The notes under the pieces are model-generated. The model did no database searches. It was not told the DNA's origin and worked only from the letters and a program-made list of their open reading frames with translations. The position numbers were made by a program, and so were the translations under genes. Positions 35,950 to 43,961 of a stretch of 64,000 nucleotides of DNA are shown here, piece after piece; positions within the stretch are counted from its first letter, which is position 1, and the number at the start of each line of letters is the position of its first letter. This DNA is from Nocardia sp. CDC159. Lineage in GTDB: Bacteria; Actinomycetota; Actinomycetes; Mycobacteriales; Mycobacteriaceae. The stretch spans positions 62,001 to 126,000 of the forward strand of contig NZ_JAMRXH010000015.1 in assembly GCF_023740735.1 (NCBI RefSeq), read 5' to 3'.

Positions 35950-36986
35950 GTCAGCCGCACCTGCGCGATGGCACGCCCGAACAGCTTCTTGCCGACCGAG
36001 GTGGCGCCCAGCAGCACGGTCGCGGTGCGGCGCTCGGGATCGAGCGCCTTGATCCGGGCGCTGAATTCGATCTCCGCCGGGGATGTGGCCTCGACCGGGA
36101 CGAAGCCGGAGAAGCGCACGCTGTAGGTTTCGATGGCGGTCGGATCGCCCAGCCAGCTGGACAGATAGTCCGCGCCCAGGCCCATGGTCAGCATGCCGTG
36201 CGCGACCACCGTCGGCAGCCCGGCGAGTTCGGCCGCGCGATCGCTGAAGTGGATGGGGTTGGCATCGCCGGAGACGCCCGCGTAGTTCACCAGATCGCCG
36301 CGGGTCAGGTGGCGGGTCGCCACCGGCAGCTGGTCGCCCACCGCGAGGTCGTCGAAGCTGGGCAGGGTGTGCACCGTCCAGTCGCGACGCGAGTCGGCCA
36401 GTGCCGGTGCGACCGTGGCCTGTTCGGGCTCGAGCGGGATCAGCACCTCCGGATCGGCGCTGGCGTCGCGGCGGTGCATGACCAGACCCTCGACCAGGCG
36501 CACGATGTTCGGATCGATCTCCTCGCCCAGCCGCGCGACGATCGTGGTGGTGCCCACCTGGACGACCCGGTCGGTCTCGTCGACGACGGTGGTCTCGAGG
36601 ACGATGAAGTCGTTGCCGCGCACCCGCCGAATGGAGTCGATCTTGGCCTCGATGCGCAGCCGATCCCCGGCCTGGATCGGCCGATGGATTTGGAAGACCT
36701 GATCGGTCTGCAGCATCTGCGACAGGTCGTAATCGGTGAGGACGTTGTCCAGCAGTGCCTGGGTGGTGATGCCGCCGATCACTGAGGTGAAGGTCGGGGG
36801 TGCGACGATGCCGTCGCAGCCGAGCTTGCCCGCGTCGGGCTCGTAGCGGTGGGCCGGATGGTTGTTCTGCACCGCCCGCGCGAATTCGCGGATCTTCTCC
36901 CGGCCGACCTCGTAGTGGTCGTGGACACGATAGTGCCGACCGGCCAATGCCGTGGATGCCGGCGCATCGGGTGCCAGCTCCGGCAT
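35946..36986 (-). CDS. hadAB: Fused (3R)-hydroxyacyl-ACP dehydratase HadA-HadB
   Basis: This 346-residue double hot-dog protein has an N-terminal half (about 15-180) that resembles HadA (HYRVHDHYEVGREKIREFA). The C-terminal half (about 200-346) resembles HadB, with the hydratase-2 motif DLVNYAGVSGDANPIHFSDR and AHGMLTMGLGADYLSSW; Asp and His of that motif are the catalytic pair. In M. tuberculosis HadA and HadB are separate proteins forming a heterodimer that dehydrates beta-hydroxyacyl-ACP in mycolic-acid FAS-II. Here they are one polypeptide. No hadC is adjacent. The start is ATG 36986 with no strong ribosome binding site recognised. The stop shares CTAG with the DUF4185 gene. Confidence 0.88.
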   Translation of the reverse strand: MPELAPDAPASTALAGRHYRVHDHYEVGREKIREFARAVQNNHPAHRYEPDAGKLGCDGIVAPPTFTSVIGGITTQALLDNVLTDYDLSQMLQTDQVFQIHRPIQAGDRLRIEAKIDSIRRVRGNDFIVLETTVVDETDRVVQVGTTTIVARLGEEIDPNIVRLVEGLVMHRRDASADPEVLIPLEPEQATVAPALADSRRDWTVHTLPSFDDLAVGDQLPVATRHLTRGDLVNYAGVSGDANPIHFSDRAAELAGLPTVVAHGMLTMGLGADYLSSWLGDPTAIETYSVRFSGFVPVEATSPAEIEFSARIKALDPERRTATVLLGATSVGKKLFGRAIAQVRLT

Positions 36987-37118
36987 ATCCCTTGCTCCCT
37001 CACACTCTTACTGCGTAAATCCCTGGCGCGGGCCCACCGTTGATAGTTCCGAACGGAAAGAATTGGCCCGCGAGTCCGGGCCATGCTACCGACGGTGTCG
37101 GACCGCTGACCACCCGTC

Positions 37119-37176
37119 TGTGATGTTCATCGCGAACCGGGCGCTGGACGTGACACCCGGCGCGATGAACATCACA
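37119..37176 (-). terminator. Compound hairpin after the Rv0361-like gene
   Basis: A perfect 16-bp stem (37119-37134 with 37161-37176) encloses a smaller GC stem (CCGGG/CCCGG). It lies immediately past the stop at 37178 of the minus-strand Pro/Thr-rich membrane-protein gene and well before the hadAB start. It has no T-tract. Confidence 0.8.
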
Positions 37177-37177
37177 A

Positions 37178-40033
37178 TCAGCCCGCGGCGTTCGGGGGGT
37201 CGCAGACCTTCCAGCCGTCGGGGGTGTGCTGCAGATCGAAGGTGCGCACGACCGCCCGGGTGGGATCGGCATCGGTGTACACGGCGGCCTGCGCGGTGGC
37301 CTTCGCATCGGTGATCTGCACCGCGTCGATGCTGGCGATCTTCGGAATCTTCTTCTGCTCCACCGCGAGTCGATGCACACCGGCGTACTGCTCCGGGCCG
37401 ATGTTCTGGTAGAAGTCGTGCAGCGGGCCGCAGGTGACCTCGCGCAGCTTCGGCAGGCTGCCGTCGGCCAGGGCGTCGGTGTAGCTGCCGATGGCATCGC
37501 GGACCTGCGCCTGCGGCGAATTGTCCGTACCGGCGCGTAATCCGAATACCGCCGCGATCACCGCGACGAGCACCACGGCCGCCGCACCCGCGATGAGCAG
37601 CCAGCGCTTGTTGCCGCCGCCGTCCGCGGTGGTGGCCGCCGGTCCGGCCGACGCGGCCGGTGGCACCCGCTGCGGCTGCGCGATCGGGCGGGGCGCGACC
37701 GGGCGTGGGGCCTGTGGGGAACGGGAGATCGACTGGTCCGGAACCGTGGGCCGGACATCGGCCGGGGACGGGGCGCCGGTCGCCGCACCCACCGGGCGCT
37801 GCGGACCGATGTTCTTCGGACCCGGGCCGGAGCGCGGGGTCGCCGGGGGTTTCCCGACGGGACCCGGCTTGGCCGCCCCAGACGCGACCCGATCGGTGCC
37901 CGGCTGTCCGGGGCCGCCGGGGCGCCGGGCGCCGGGTTGCTGAACGGGCAGGATGGTGGTGGCGGCATCCGATGGGTTGGAAACCTTCGGCAGCGCGACG
38001 GTTTTCGCGTCGTCGCCGGTTTGTTCCGGCTGCGGCGCCGATTTGGGTATCGCGACGGTCTGTGCCTCCGGGGCCGTGCCCTGGGGCGAATCGCCCTGCG
38101 GCACAGTCTTTTCCGAGGCGTCCGCGTCCCCCGCCGACTTGCCCTCGGCCGCAGCGACATTCGCCGCACCGAATCGTGCGGTGGGAGCCGCCGGATCCGA
38201 TTCGCTAGGCGGCTCGCTCGCGGCTCGGCCGGGACCGATCGGGCGGAACGCGGCAATCGCGCCTTGGCCCGGCCGGGCGATGGGCGGCTTGCGCTTCGCG
38301 TCGTCCGCCGATTCGGTTGTCGCGGGTTCGGCGGGTGCGGGCGTGGAATCGCTGTCGCCCCTGCCTGTTTCACGGGTCGGCCGTGCGGGTGCCGAATCAA
38401 CCTTGTCAGGACCGGTTTCGATCGTGCCGGGGCCGCTGTCCTTCTTACCCGTCGCGGTTTCGCGGGTCGGCAGGGATGGGGTGGGCCGTGCTGTTTCGCT
38501 CTTGTCGGCGCTGGTTCCGGTCGTGCCGGGGTCGCTGTCCCTCTTTCCCGTCGCGGTCTCGCGGGTCGGCGAGGGTGGGGTCGGCCGTCCTGTATCGCTC
38601 TTGTCTGTGCCGGTTTCGATCGTGCCGGGGCCGCTGTCTTTTTTGCTCGTCGCGGTTTCGCGGGTCGGCGAGGGTGGGATGGGCCGTGTGGCGGCGTTCT
38701 TGTCGGTGCCGGTTCCGGTCGTGCCGAGGCTGCTGTCTTTCTTGCCGGTTGCGCTTTCGCGGGTGGGCAAGGGTGGGGTCGGCCGTGCGGCATCGCCTGT
38801 GCCGGTGGTGGTTCCGGTCGTGCTGGAGTCGCTGTCCTTTTTGCCCGTCGCGGTTTCGCGTACCGGCGGGGACGGGTTCGGCCGTGCCGGTGCCTCGTCG
38901 ACCCTGTCGGCGTTGGTCTCACTCGGGCCGGGATCGCCGACTTTCTTGCCCGTTGGGGTTTGGCGGGTCGGCAGGGGTGGGGTGGGCCGTGTCGTATCGC
39001 CCTTGTCCGTTGCTGCTCCGCGCACCGGCAGGGGCGGGGCCGGGCGTGCGGGCGGCGTCGGCTGCTGGGGAGTGCCGGTCGGTGCGTTGCTGTCGCTCGG
39101 GGGCGGGGTTTTTCCGGAGTCGCCGTGCTGTCGGCCTGGCGTGGTTGCGGGAGTCGGCACGGGTGGATTCGGGCGCGCGGCCGCTGAACCGCTGGCCTTC
39201 TCGTCAGGTGCCGAGGACGACTGCGGTCGGGGCTGGCCGGAGCCGATCTTGTCCGGCCCGGGACCGCCCGGCCGCTGAGCGGGCGGATTGCCCTGTGCGG
39301 CCGCGGGCGCGCCGCGGACCGGACCGCGCGGCGGGAGTTCGATCGGGCCGGCGGGCGCGCCCGGCTGCTCCTTGGGCTTGCCGGCGGCGGGGCCGCGCGG
39401 GGGCAACTCGATCGGGCCGGCGGCATTGGTCGGTCCCGGGCGGCCGGTGGCGAACTGCGGACCGGCCGGGCGAACCGGTGCGGCGGCGGGGGGTACGCGA
39501 CCGGCCGGATTGGCTTGGTCCGCAGCCGGATTCGCGCCCGGTCGATCGGCCTTCGGCGGTGTGCCCGGAGGCTGCTGGGCATTCGTTCCGGCGGATCGAA
39601 CGTCACGGGGCCGGAGGGCTCCGGCCGAACCGGGTGAGCGCTGACCCGGGCTCGGCGGCGTACCCGCCGGATTGGGCTGTCCGCCTGCGGGATTCGGGCC
39701 CGCGGGCCGGTTGGCTCCCGGCGGATTCGTGCCGGGTGGCGCACCCGTCGGTCCGGGACGGCCGGTGGCGGGCGCGCCGGGACGCGGCGGCGTGGTGCTC
39801 GCGCCCGGGCGCGGCGGCGCCGGGGAGGGTGCGACGGAGGGACGAGTGCCGGGCGTGGGGGTCGAGGGGCGGCTGGCCTGGGTCGGCGCGGACGGCGAAC
39901 CGGGGGCGGGTTCGCGGGTGATGCGCTCGGTCTTCCCGGCGTCGGGCGTGTCGCCCGAGGGCGCGGTCGGACGTTGCTCGGCACCGGCGGCGGACGGCTG
40001 CCGGTCGGGCTTCTGGTCGTTCGGGTCGGACAC
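37178..40033 (-). CDS. Long Pro/Thr-rich membrane protein with Rv0361-like C-terminus
   Basis: This 951-residue protein consists of about 800 residues of low-complexity Pro/Ala/Gly/Thr sequence, one transmembrane helix (RWLLIAGAAAVVLVAVIAAV) and a C-terminal domain of about 115 residues. That domain starts QAQVRDAIGSYTDALADG and ends DLQHTPDGWKVCDPP, with two Cys that could form a disulphide. The terminal part resembles the mycobacterial membrane protein Rv0361, and its neighbour (DUF3151, Rv0360c-like) agrees; Rv0361 is far shorter. Within the low-complexity region, about nt 38390-39050 hold six to seven imperfect 33-residue repeats built around RPTPPLPTRETATGKKDS. The start is GTG 40031-40033, 6 nt after GAGGGG. 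Topology predicts the repeat region inside the cell. Function is unknown. Confidence 0.75.
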   Translation of the reverse strand: MSDPNDQKPDRQPSAAGAEQRPTAPSGDTPDAGKTERITREPAPGSPSAPTQASRPSTPTPGTRPSVAPSPAPPRPGASTTPPRPGAPATGRPGPTGAPPGTNPPGANRPAGPNPAGGQPNPAGTPPSPGQRSPGSAGALRPRDVRSAGTNAQQPPGTPPKADRPGANPAADQANPAGRVPPAAAPVRPAGPQFATGRPGPTNAAGPIELPPRGPAAGKPKEQPGAPAGPIELPPRGPVRGAPAAAQGNPPAQRPGGPGPDKIGSGQPRPQSSSAPDEKASGSAAARPNPPVPTPATTPGRQHGDSGKTPPPSDSNAPTGTPQQPTPPARPAPPLPVRGAATDKGDTTRPTPPLPTRQTPTGKKVGDPGPSETNADRVDEAPARPNPSPPVRETATGKKDSDSSTTGTTTGTGDAARPTPPLPTRESATGKKDSSLGTTGTGTDKNAATRPIPPSPTRETATSKKDSGPGTIETGTDKSDTGRPTPPSPTRETATGKRDSDPGTTGTSADKSETARPTPSLPTRETATGKKDSGPGTIETGPDKVDSAPARPTRETGRGDSDSTPAPAEPATTESADDAKRKPPIARPGQGAIAAFRPIGPGRAASEPPSESDPAAPTARFGAANVAAAEGKSAGDADASEKTVPQGDSPQGTAPEAQTVAIPKSAPQPEQTGDDAKTVALPKVSNPSDAATTILPVQQPGARRPGGPGQPGTDRVASGAAKPGPVGKPPATPRSGPGPKNIGPQRPVGAATGAPSPADVRPTVPDQSISRSPQAPRPVAPRPIAQPQRVPPAASAGPAATTADGGGNKRWLLIAGAAAVVLVAVIAAVFGLRAGTDNSPQAQVRDAIGSYTDALADGSLPKLREVTCGPLHDFYQNIGPEQYAGVHRLAVEQKKIPKIASIDAVQITDAKATAQAAVYTDADPTRAVVRTFDLQHTPDGWKVCDPPNAAG

Positions 40034-40115
40034 GCGCTACCCCTCGCTCAACGTCAACAGTGCACTCAGGTGGTCAGCCTAACGAGCATTTCCGGCAGCG
40101 GTGCACAATGAGCCC

Positions 40116-40571
40116 ATGACCTCCTTCGGTGATCTGCTCGGACCGCAGCCGGTATTGCTACCCGAAAACTCCGAGGCGGAGGAGGCGCTGCTCGACAACC
40201 GGGACCCGGTGCAGGTGGCCGCCGCCCATCCCACCGCATCGGTCGCATGGGCCCAGCTTGCCGAGGATGCGCTGGGCCGCGCCGAGGCCGCCGGTGCCGA
40301 TCCGGAGGGCGCCGTCAGCGCCGACACCATCGCCGCCTACGCGTTCGCCCGCACCGGCTACCACCGCGGCCTGGACCTGCTGCGCCGCAACGGCTGGAAG
40401 GGTTTCGGCCCGGTGCCGTGGAGCCACGAGCCGAACCGCGGTTTCCTGCGCAGCGTCGGCGCGCTGGCCCGCGCGGCCCAGGCCATCGGCGAGAACGACG
40501 AGTACGCCCGCTGCCTCGATCTGCTCGAGGACTGCGATCCGCGCGCGGCCTCCGAACTCGGCCTCGACTGA
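40116..40571 (+). CDS. DUF3151 protein (Rv0360c-like)
   Basis: This 151-residue soluble protein is strongly similar, from memory, to M. tuberculosis Rv0360c. It begins MTSFGDLLGPQPVLLP and contains ARTGYHRGLDLLRRNGWKG and VPWSHEPNRGFLRSVGAL. The helical repeat-like pattern suggests an all-alpha fold. Function is unknown, but it is conserved in mycolata with fixed neighbours. CACAAT at 40104-40109 lies 6 nt before ATG 40116, and no Shine-Dalgarno is present, so expression is probably leaderless. It is divergent from the Rv0361-like gene. Confidence 0.88.
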   Translation: MTSFGDLLGPQPVLLPENSEAEEALLDNRDPVQVAAAHPTASVAWAQLAEDALGRAEAAGADPEGAVSADTIAAYAFARTGYHRGLDLLRRNGWKGFGPVPWSHEPNRGFLRSVGALARAAQAIGENDEYARCLDLLEDCDPRAASELGLD

Positions 40572-40583
40572 CCCGCAGCCGAA

Positions 40584-41735
40584 TTGGCACTCGACACGGC
40601 GATCACGGTCGAAGCGTTTCGCGAAAGCGGTAAACAGCGCTTTCGCAACGGCCTGACCCGGCTGCGCAAATCCGCGCTGCCGATCGTCCAATGCGCGGTG
40701 GGCGCGGCCCTGGCCTGGTTTCTCGCGCATCGGGTGATTGGCCACCCGCAGCCGTTTTTCGCGCCCATCGCGGCGATCATCTCGATCGGGGTGTCGTTCG
40801 GGGCGCGGTTGCGCCGCTCGGTGGAGCTGGTGGCCGGGGTGGCGGTCGGCATCGGCATCGGCGATCTGTTCATCTCCCGCGTCGGCGCGGGCGCCTGGCA
40901 GATCGCGCTGGTGGTGGCGGTCGCGATGGCGACCGCCGTCTTCCTCGACGGCGGCGCGGTCATTCCGATGCAGGCGGCCAGTTCGGCGGTGCTGGTAGCC
41001 ACGCTCATGCCGCCGCATTCCGGCGGCGGCACCAACCGCATGATCGACGCGCTGGTCGGCGGGCTCGTCGGCATTGTGGTGGTGGCGGTCATTCCGCTGC
41101 ATCCGGTGCGCCGGGCCCGTCAGCAGGCCGCCGACATTCTCGCGGTGGTCGGCAGGGCCCTGACCGAATGCGCCGACGGACTGCTCGAGCAGGACCCCGA
41201 AAAGATCCGTCTCGCGCTGGAATCCGTGCGCGGTACGCAGCCGCAGATCGACGGGCTGCGCAGTGCGCTGGAGGGCGGTCGCGAGGTCAGCCGCATCTCG
41301 CCGCTGTACTGGAATTCGCGCCGCCGCCTGGAACTGATCCGGGCCGCCGCCGATCCGCTCGACAATGCCGTGCGCAATGTGCGCGTGCTGCTGCGCCGCG
41401 CGCTCACCCTCGTGCGCGACGACGAAATCCTCGATCCGCGGCTGATCGAGGAGGTCGACGAGCTCGGCAAGGCCATCGATGTGGTGCGCCGCTATATGCT
41501 CGCGGACCCGGGCGAGCAGCCCGATGCCGCCGAGGCGACCCGGGTGCTGCGCCGCGTGGCCAAGGGCGCGACCAAGGATCTGGTGTCCGGAGCCGGACTG
41601 TCCGCGCATGTCGTCTTCGCCCAATTGCGCTCGGTGGTGGTGGATTTGATGCAGGTGTGCGGTGTCAAGCGGCTGTCGGCGATCGCACTGCTTCCGCCGA
41701 CTGTGAAACATCCGTACGTCACCCCCGAGGACTGA
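40584..41735 (+). CDS. FUSC/aromatic-acid-exporter family membrane protein
   Basis: This 383-residue protein has an N-terminal membrane domain of about six helices (ALPIVQCAVGAALAWFLAH, ELVAGVAVGIGIGDLF and others). A long C-terminal cytoplasmic helical domain (about residues 190-383) follows. Such proteins (ArAE/FUSC) export aromatic acids or unknown solutes. The TTG at 40584 is the earliest workable start, 12 bp after the DUF3151 stop; it lacks a clear ribosome binding site, and a downstream GTG cannot be excluded. Operon with DUF3151 is likely. The gene converges on the M50 protease. Confidence 0.75.
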   Translation: MALDTAITVEAFRESGKQRFRNGLTRLRKSALPIVQCAVGAALAWFLAHRVIGHPQPFFAPIAAIISIGVSFGARLRRSVELVAGVAVGIGIGDLFISRVGAGAWQIALVVAVAMATAVFLDGGAVIPMQAASSAVLVATLMPPHSGGGTNRMIDALVGGLVGIVVVAVIPLHPVRRARQQAADILAVVGRALTECADGLLEQDPEKIRLALESVRGTQPQIDGLRSALEGGREVSRISPLYWNSRRRLELIRAAADPLDNAVRNVRVLLRRALTLVRDDEILDPRLIEEVDELGKAIDVVRRYMLADPGEQPDAAEATRVLRRVAKGATKDLVSGAGLSAHVVFAQLRSVVVDLMQVCGVKRLSAIALLPPTVKHPYVTPED

Positions 41736-41953
41736 GCGAGTAGGCGGCGAAAGATCTTCGGGTAGTGCACTACTCGTGTTCGCGGTCCGCCGCGCTCGTA
41801 GTTTTGTGGTGACCGCATCGACGAGGGGTGGTGCGGTCGGAACTTCGCCGAGGCAGCGGATGCCGTACGGCCGCCGATGTGGACGGCCGATAACCGGGTC
41901 CGGCGTTCGCGCCCAGCGAAGCCGGGCCGCTCGGCTCGAGAAAGCGGGTCGGG

Positions 41954-41974
41954 CGGCCCTCCTTCGGGGGGCCG
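41954..41974. terminator. Bidirectional hairpin between convergent FUSC and M50 genes
   Basis: A 9-bp GC stem (41954-41962 with 41966-41974) with loop TTC and one T-G pair lies in the 273-bp convergent gap. No T-tract follows. Nothing else was recognised in this gap (41736-42008). Confidence 0.6.
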
Positions 41975-42008
41975 TCGGCGGAGTAAGGGGGCTGCCGACG
42001 GTCTCCCG

Positions 42009-42797
42009 TCACGACCAGAAGGTCACCAGGTACAGACCGGCCTGATGCCAGATCGGCGGCACGCCGGACAGGTCGAACAGCGTGTTCACCAGCCCGAAGA
42101 AGGCCCGCCGGGCCGGTTCCAGCCCCCACAGCACGGCGAACAGCAGCAGCACGCCGAACGGCTTGAGCTGATCCAGTGACCGGCGCGTCCGATAGCTCAA
42201 CGAGGGCTCGAGAATTCCGTACCCATCGGTGCCGGGGATCGGCAGCAGATTCAGCACGGTCGCGGTCACCTGCAGGAAGGCCAGGAAGCTCAGCCCGAAC
42301 CAGAACGCAGCATGCGACTGCGCCGAGCCGAACAGCCGCACGATCACCAGCAGTACGACCGCGCAGATCGCATTGATCGCGGGACCGGATCCGCTGATCA
42401 GCCGCTGCACCCGCGGGGAGAACAGGTGGGAGTGCACATAGACCGCGCCGCCGGGGAGGGCGAAGCCGCCCAGTGCGATGAAGACGATCGGCAGCCCGAT
42501 CGACAGCAGCGGGTGGCTGTATTTGAGCGGATTCAACGTCAGATATCCGCGCAGCTCCACTTCGCGGTCGCCCGCCCGCCACGCGGTGTAGGCGTGCCCG
42601 AACTCGTGCAGACACACCGAGACGATCCAACCGAAGACGACCAGCACGAATACACCGATCCGGGCCTGCGTCGACGACCAGTGCTCGGCGTCCCAGGCCA
42701 GCGCTCCGCCCACCGCGGCCAGCGCCACGATCAGCAGGAATACCGGGCTGGGCCGGACCGCGCCGGAAACGCGGCGGGCGTCGAAAGAACGGTTCAT
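42009..42797 (-). CDS. M50 site-2 protease (Rv0359/Rip3-like)
   Basis: This 262-residue multi-pass membrane zinc protease has the metal-binding HExxH in VCLHEFGHAYTAW (about residue 65). The second motif NLLPIPGTDGYGILEP supplies the third ligand Asp. Site-2 proteases cut transmembrane segments of anti-sigma factors or similar substrates. A homologue (Rv0359) sits between Rv0358 and Rv0360c in M. tuberculosis, the same order as here. No PDZ domain is visible. Its start overlaps the stop of the upstream gene (ATGA at 42794-42797), so the two are translationally coupled and may work together. Confidence 0.9.
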   Translation of the reverse strand: MNRSFDARRVSGAVRPSPVFLLIVALAAVGGALAWDAEHWSSTQARIGVFVLVVFGWIVSVCLHEFGHAYTAWRAGDREVELRGYLTLNPLKYSHPLLSIGLPIVFIALGGFALPGGAVYVHSHLFSPRVQRLISGSGPAINAICAVVLLVIVRLFGSAQSHAAFWFGLSFLAFLQVTATVLNLLPIPGTDGYGILEPSLSYRTRRSLDQLKPFGVLLLFAVLWGLEPARRAFFGLVNTLFDLSGVPPIWHQAGLYLVTFWS

Positions 42798-43486
42798 CGC
42801 ACGAGCATCCAGGGCTCGTGGTGGCGGTAGAAGCTCGACCGCGGCACCGTGCGGTCGCTGGCGATGCCGTCGCGGGTCACCAGCGCGCCCGGGGTGCCGA
42901 CCTGCACGGCGCGCCCGGCGACCCAGCGCCGCCTGCGCAGCCCGCGCTGCACCGTCGCGCGCACGCCCGGTTCCTCGAGGGTCGGCGAAATATGCAGCGC
43001 CGTGACCTTTCCCGTGAACAGCCGGACGTCGTCGACGTAGGCCTCGCCCTCCAGCTTCTCCCCGTCGCGCCCGGTGATCGTGGCGCGCCCGACCAGCACC
43101 TTGCCGGTGTCGTCGCGGATCAGCGGCGTCGGCAGGGGCTTACCCTCGAGCGCCCGCTTCGCTGCCGCCGATCCGGTCCCGGTCTGGTAGGCCCGCGACC
43201 CGTAGGTGCGATCGACGGGCACATATCCGATCTCCACATGCAGTCGCTCGGTGCGCAGCAGATGCGTGAGCACCGCCGCCAGCCCCGCGTCCTCGCCGAG
43301 CACGATCAGCCGCGGCAGGCTGTCGGCGGCCAGCACCGGCAGCAACTCATCGATCGCGCTGGGCTCCGGAATGGCCGCGGTCTGAGTCAGTGGCAGCGAT
43401 GCGAGCGCGATCGGCACCGGAGCGCCGTTGCAGCGGAGAACATGGGTACTCAACTGCGGTACACCCTCCTCGGACCAGACATCCAT
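42794..43486 (-). CDS. Conserved hypothetical protein (Rv0358-like)
   Basis: This protein of about 230 residues has no transmembrane helix. Recognisable stretches are VLRCNGAPVPIALASLPLTQ, RLHVEIGYVPVDRTYGSRAY and YVDDVRLFTGKVTALHI. The Gly-rich mid-part and the SRAY segment hint at a nucleotide- or lipid-handling domain; lipid-kinase proteins end in a comparable region, but this is uncertain. It sits where M. tuberculosis has Rv0358, directly upstream of and overlapping the M50 protease gene. Start alternatives are ATG 43486 (used) or TTG 43453, the latter 10 nt after AGGAGGG. Confidence 0.7.
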   Translation of the reverse strand: MDVWSEEGVPQLSTHVLRCNGAPVPIALASLPLTQTAAIPEPSAIDELLPVLAADSLPRLIVLGEDAGLAAVLTHLLRTERLHVEIGYVPVDRTYGSRAYQTGTGSAAAKRALEGKPLPTPLIRDDTGKVLVGRATITGRDGEKLEGEAYVDDVRLFTGKVTALHISPTLEEPGVRATVQRGLRRRRWVAGRAVQVGTPGALVTRDGIASDRTVPRSSFYRHHEPWMLVR

Positions 43487-43610
43487 CGTCCTCGCTGCGC
43501 CCGGCAGGCCCTCGTCGCCCACCTCCGGCTGCCACCATAGCCCGCCATGCCCTCGCCTCGCTGCGCTCGGCGAGGGAACGAGACCGAGCCGCCGCCGGGG
43601 AGAGACTCGG

Positions 43611-43748
43611 CCGTCGCCGGGGAGTGGACTTGGCTGTCGCGGGGGAGTGGACTTGGCTGTCGCGGGGGAGTGGACTTGGCTGTCGCGGGGGAGTGGACTT
43701 GGCTGTCGCGGGGGAGTGGACTTGGCTGTCGCGGGGGAGTGGACTTGG
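43611..43748. repeat. 23-bp tandem repeat array
   Basis: Six head-to-tail copies of a 23-bp unit (CTGTCGCGGGGGAGTGGACT plus TGG) fill 43611-43748. The five copies from 43634 are identical and the first differs slightly; a degenerate seventh follows. It lies in the 475-bp region 43487-43961 between the Rv0358-like gene and purA. The rest of that region contains GC-rich imperfect hairpins (for example around 43555-43576 and 43815-43842) and the purA leader, with no gene recognised. Confidence 0.93.
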
Positions 43749-43961
43749 CCGTCGTCGCGGAGTTGTGCGATGCCTCACGGCAATAAGCCCTCCGCCCGAG
43801 CGCCCCTCTCGTTTCCCCACCGAGCGAAGCGAGGTTGGGGTGAGGTGGAGTCCGAACCTTGGTTCACCTATCCACTAGACTGTGCTCCCGGCCACCGCCT
43901 CGGAAACGGCAGGTAGCTGCAGCACGACGGGTGTTGCGCGTCGAACCGTAGGAGACTCGAA

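Noticed and set aside
37953..39278. Plus-strand repeat-rich frames opposite the Pro/Thr-rich protein
   Set aside because: Their repeats (VSRVG types) mirror the 33-residue repeats of the minus-strand gene, which has a start, membrane helix and conserved C-terminal domain; the antisense frames do not.
43611..43748. Possible CRISPR array
   Set aside because: The 23-bp units are directly adjacent with no spacers and no cas gene is present.
43390..43916. Plus-strand repeat peptides in three frames upstream of purA
   Set aside because: A 23-bp period forces the same repeated peptide through all three frames; they are products of the array, not proteins.
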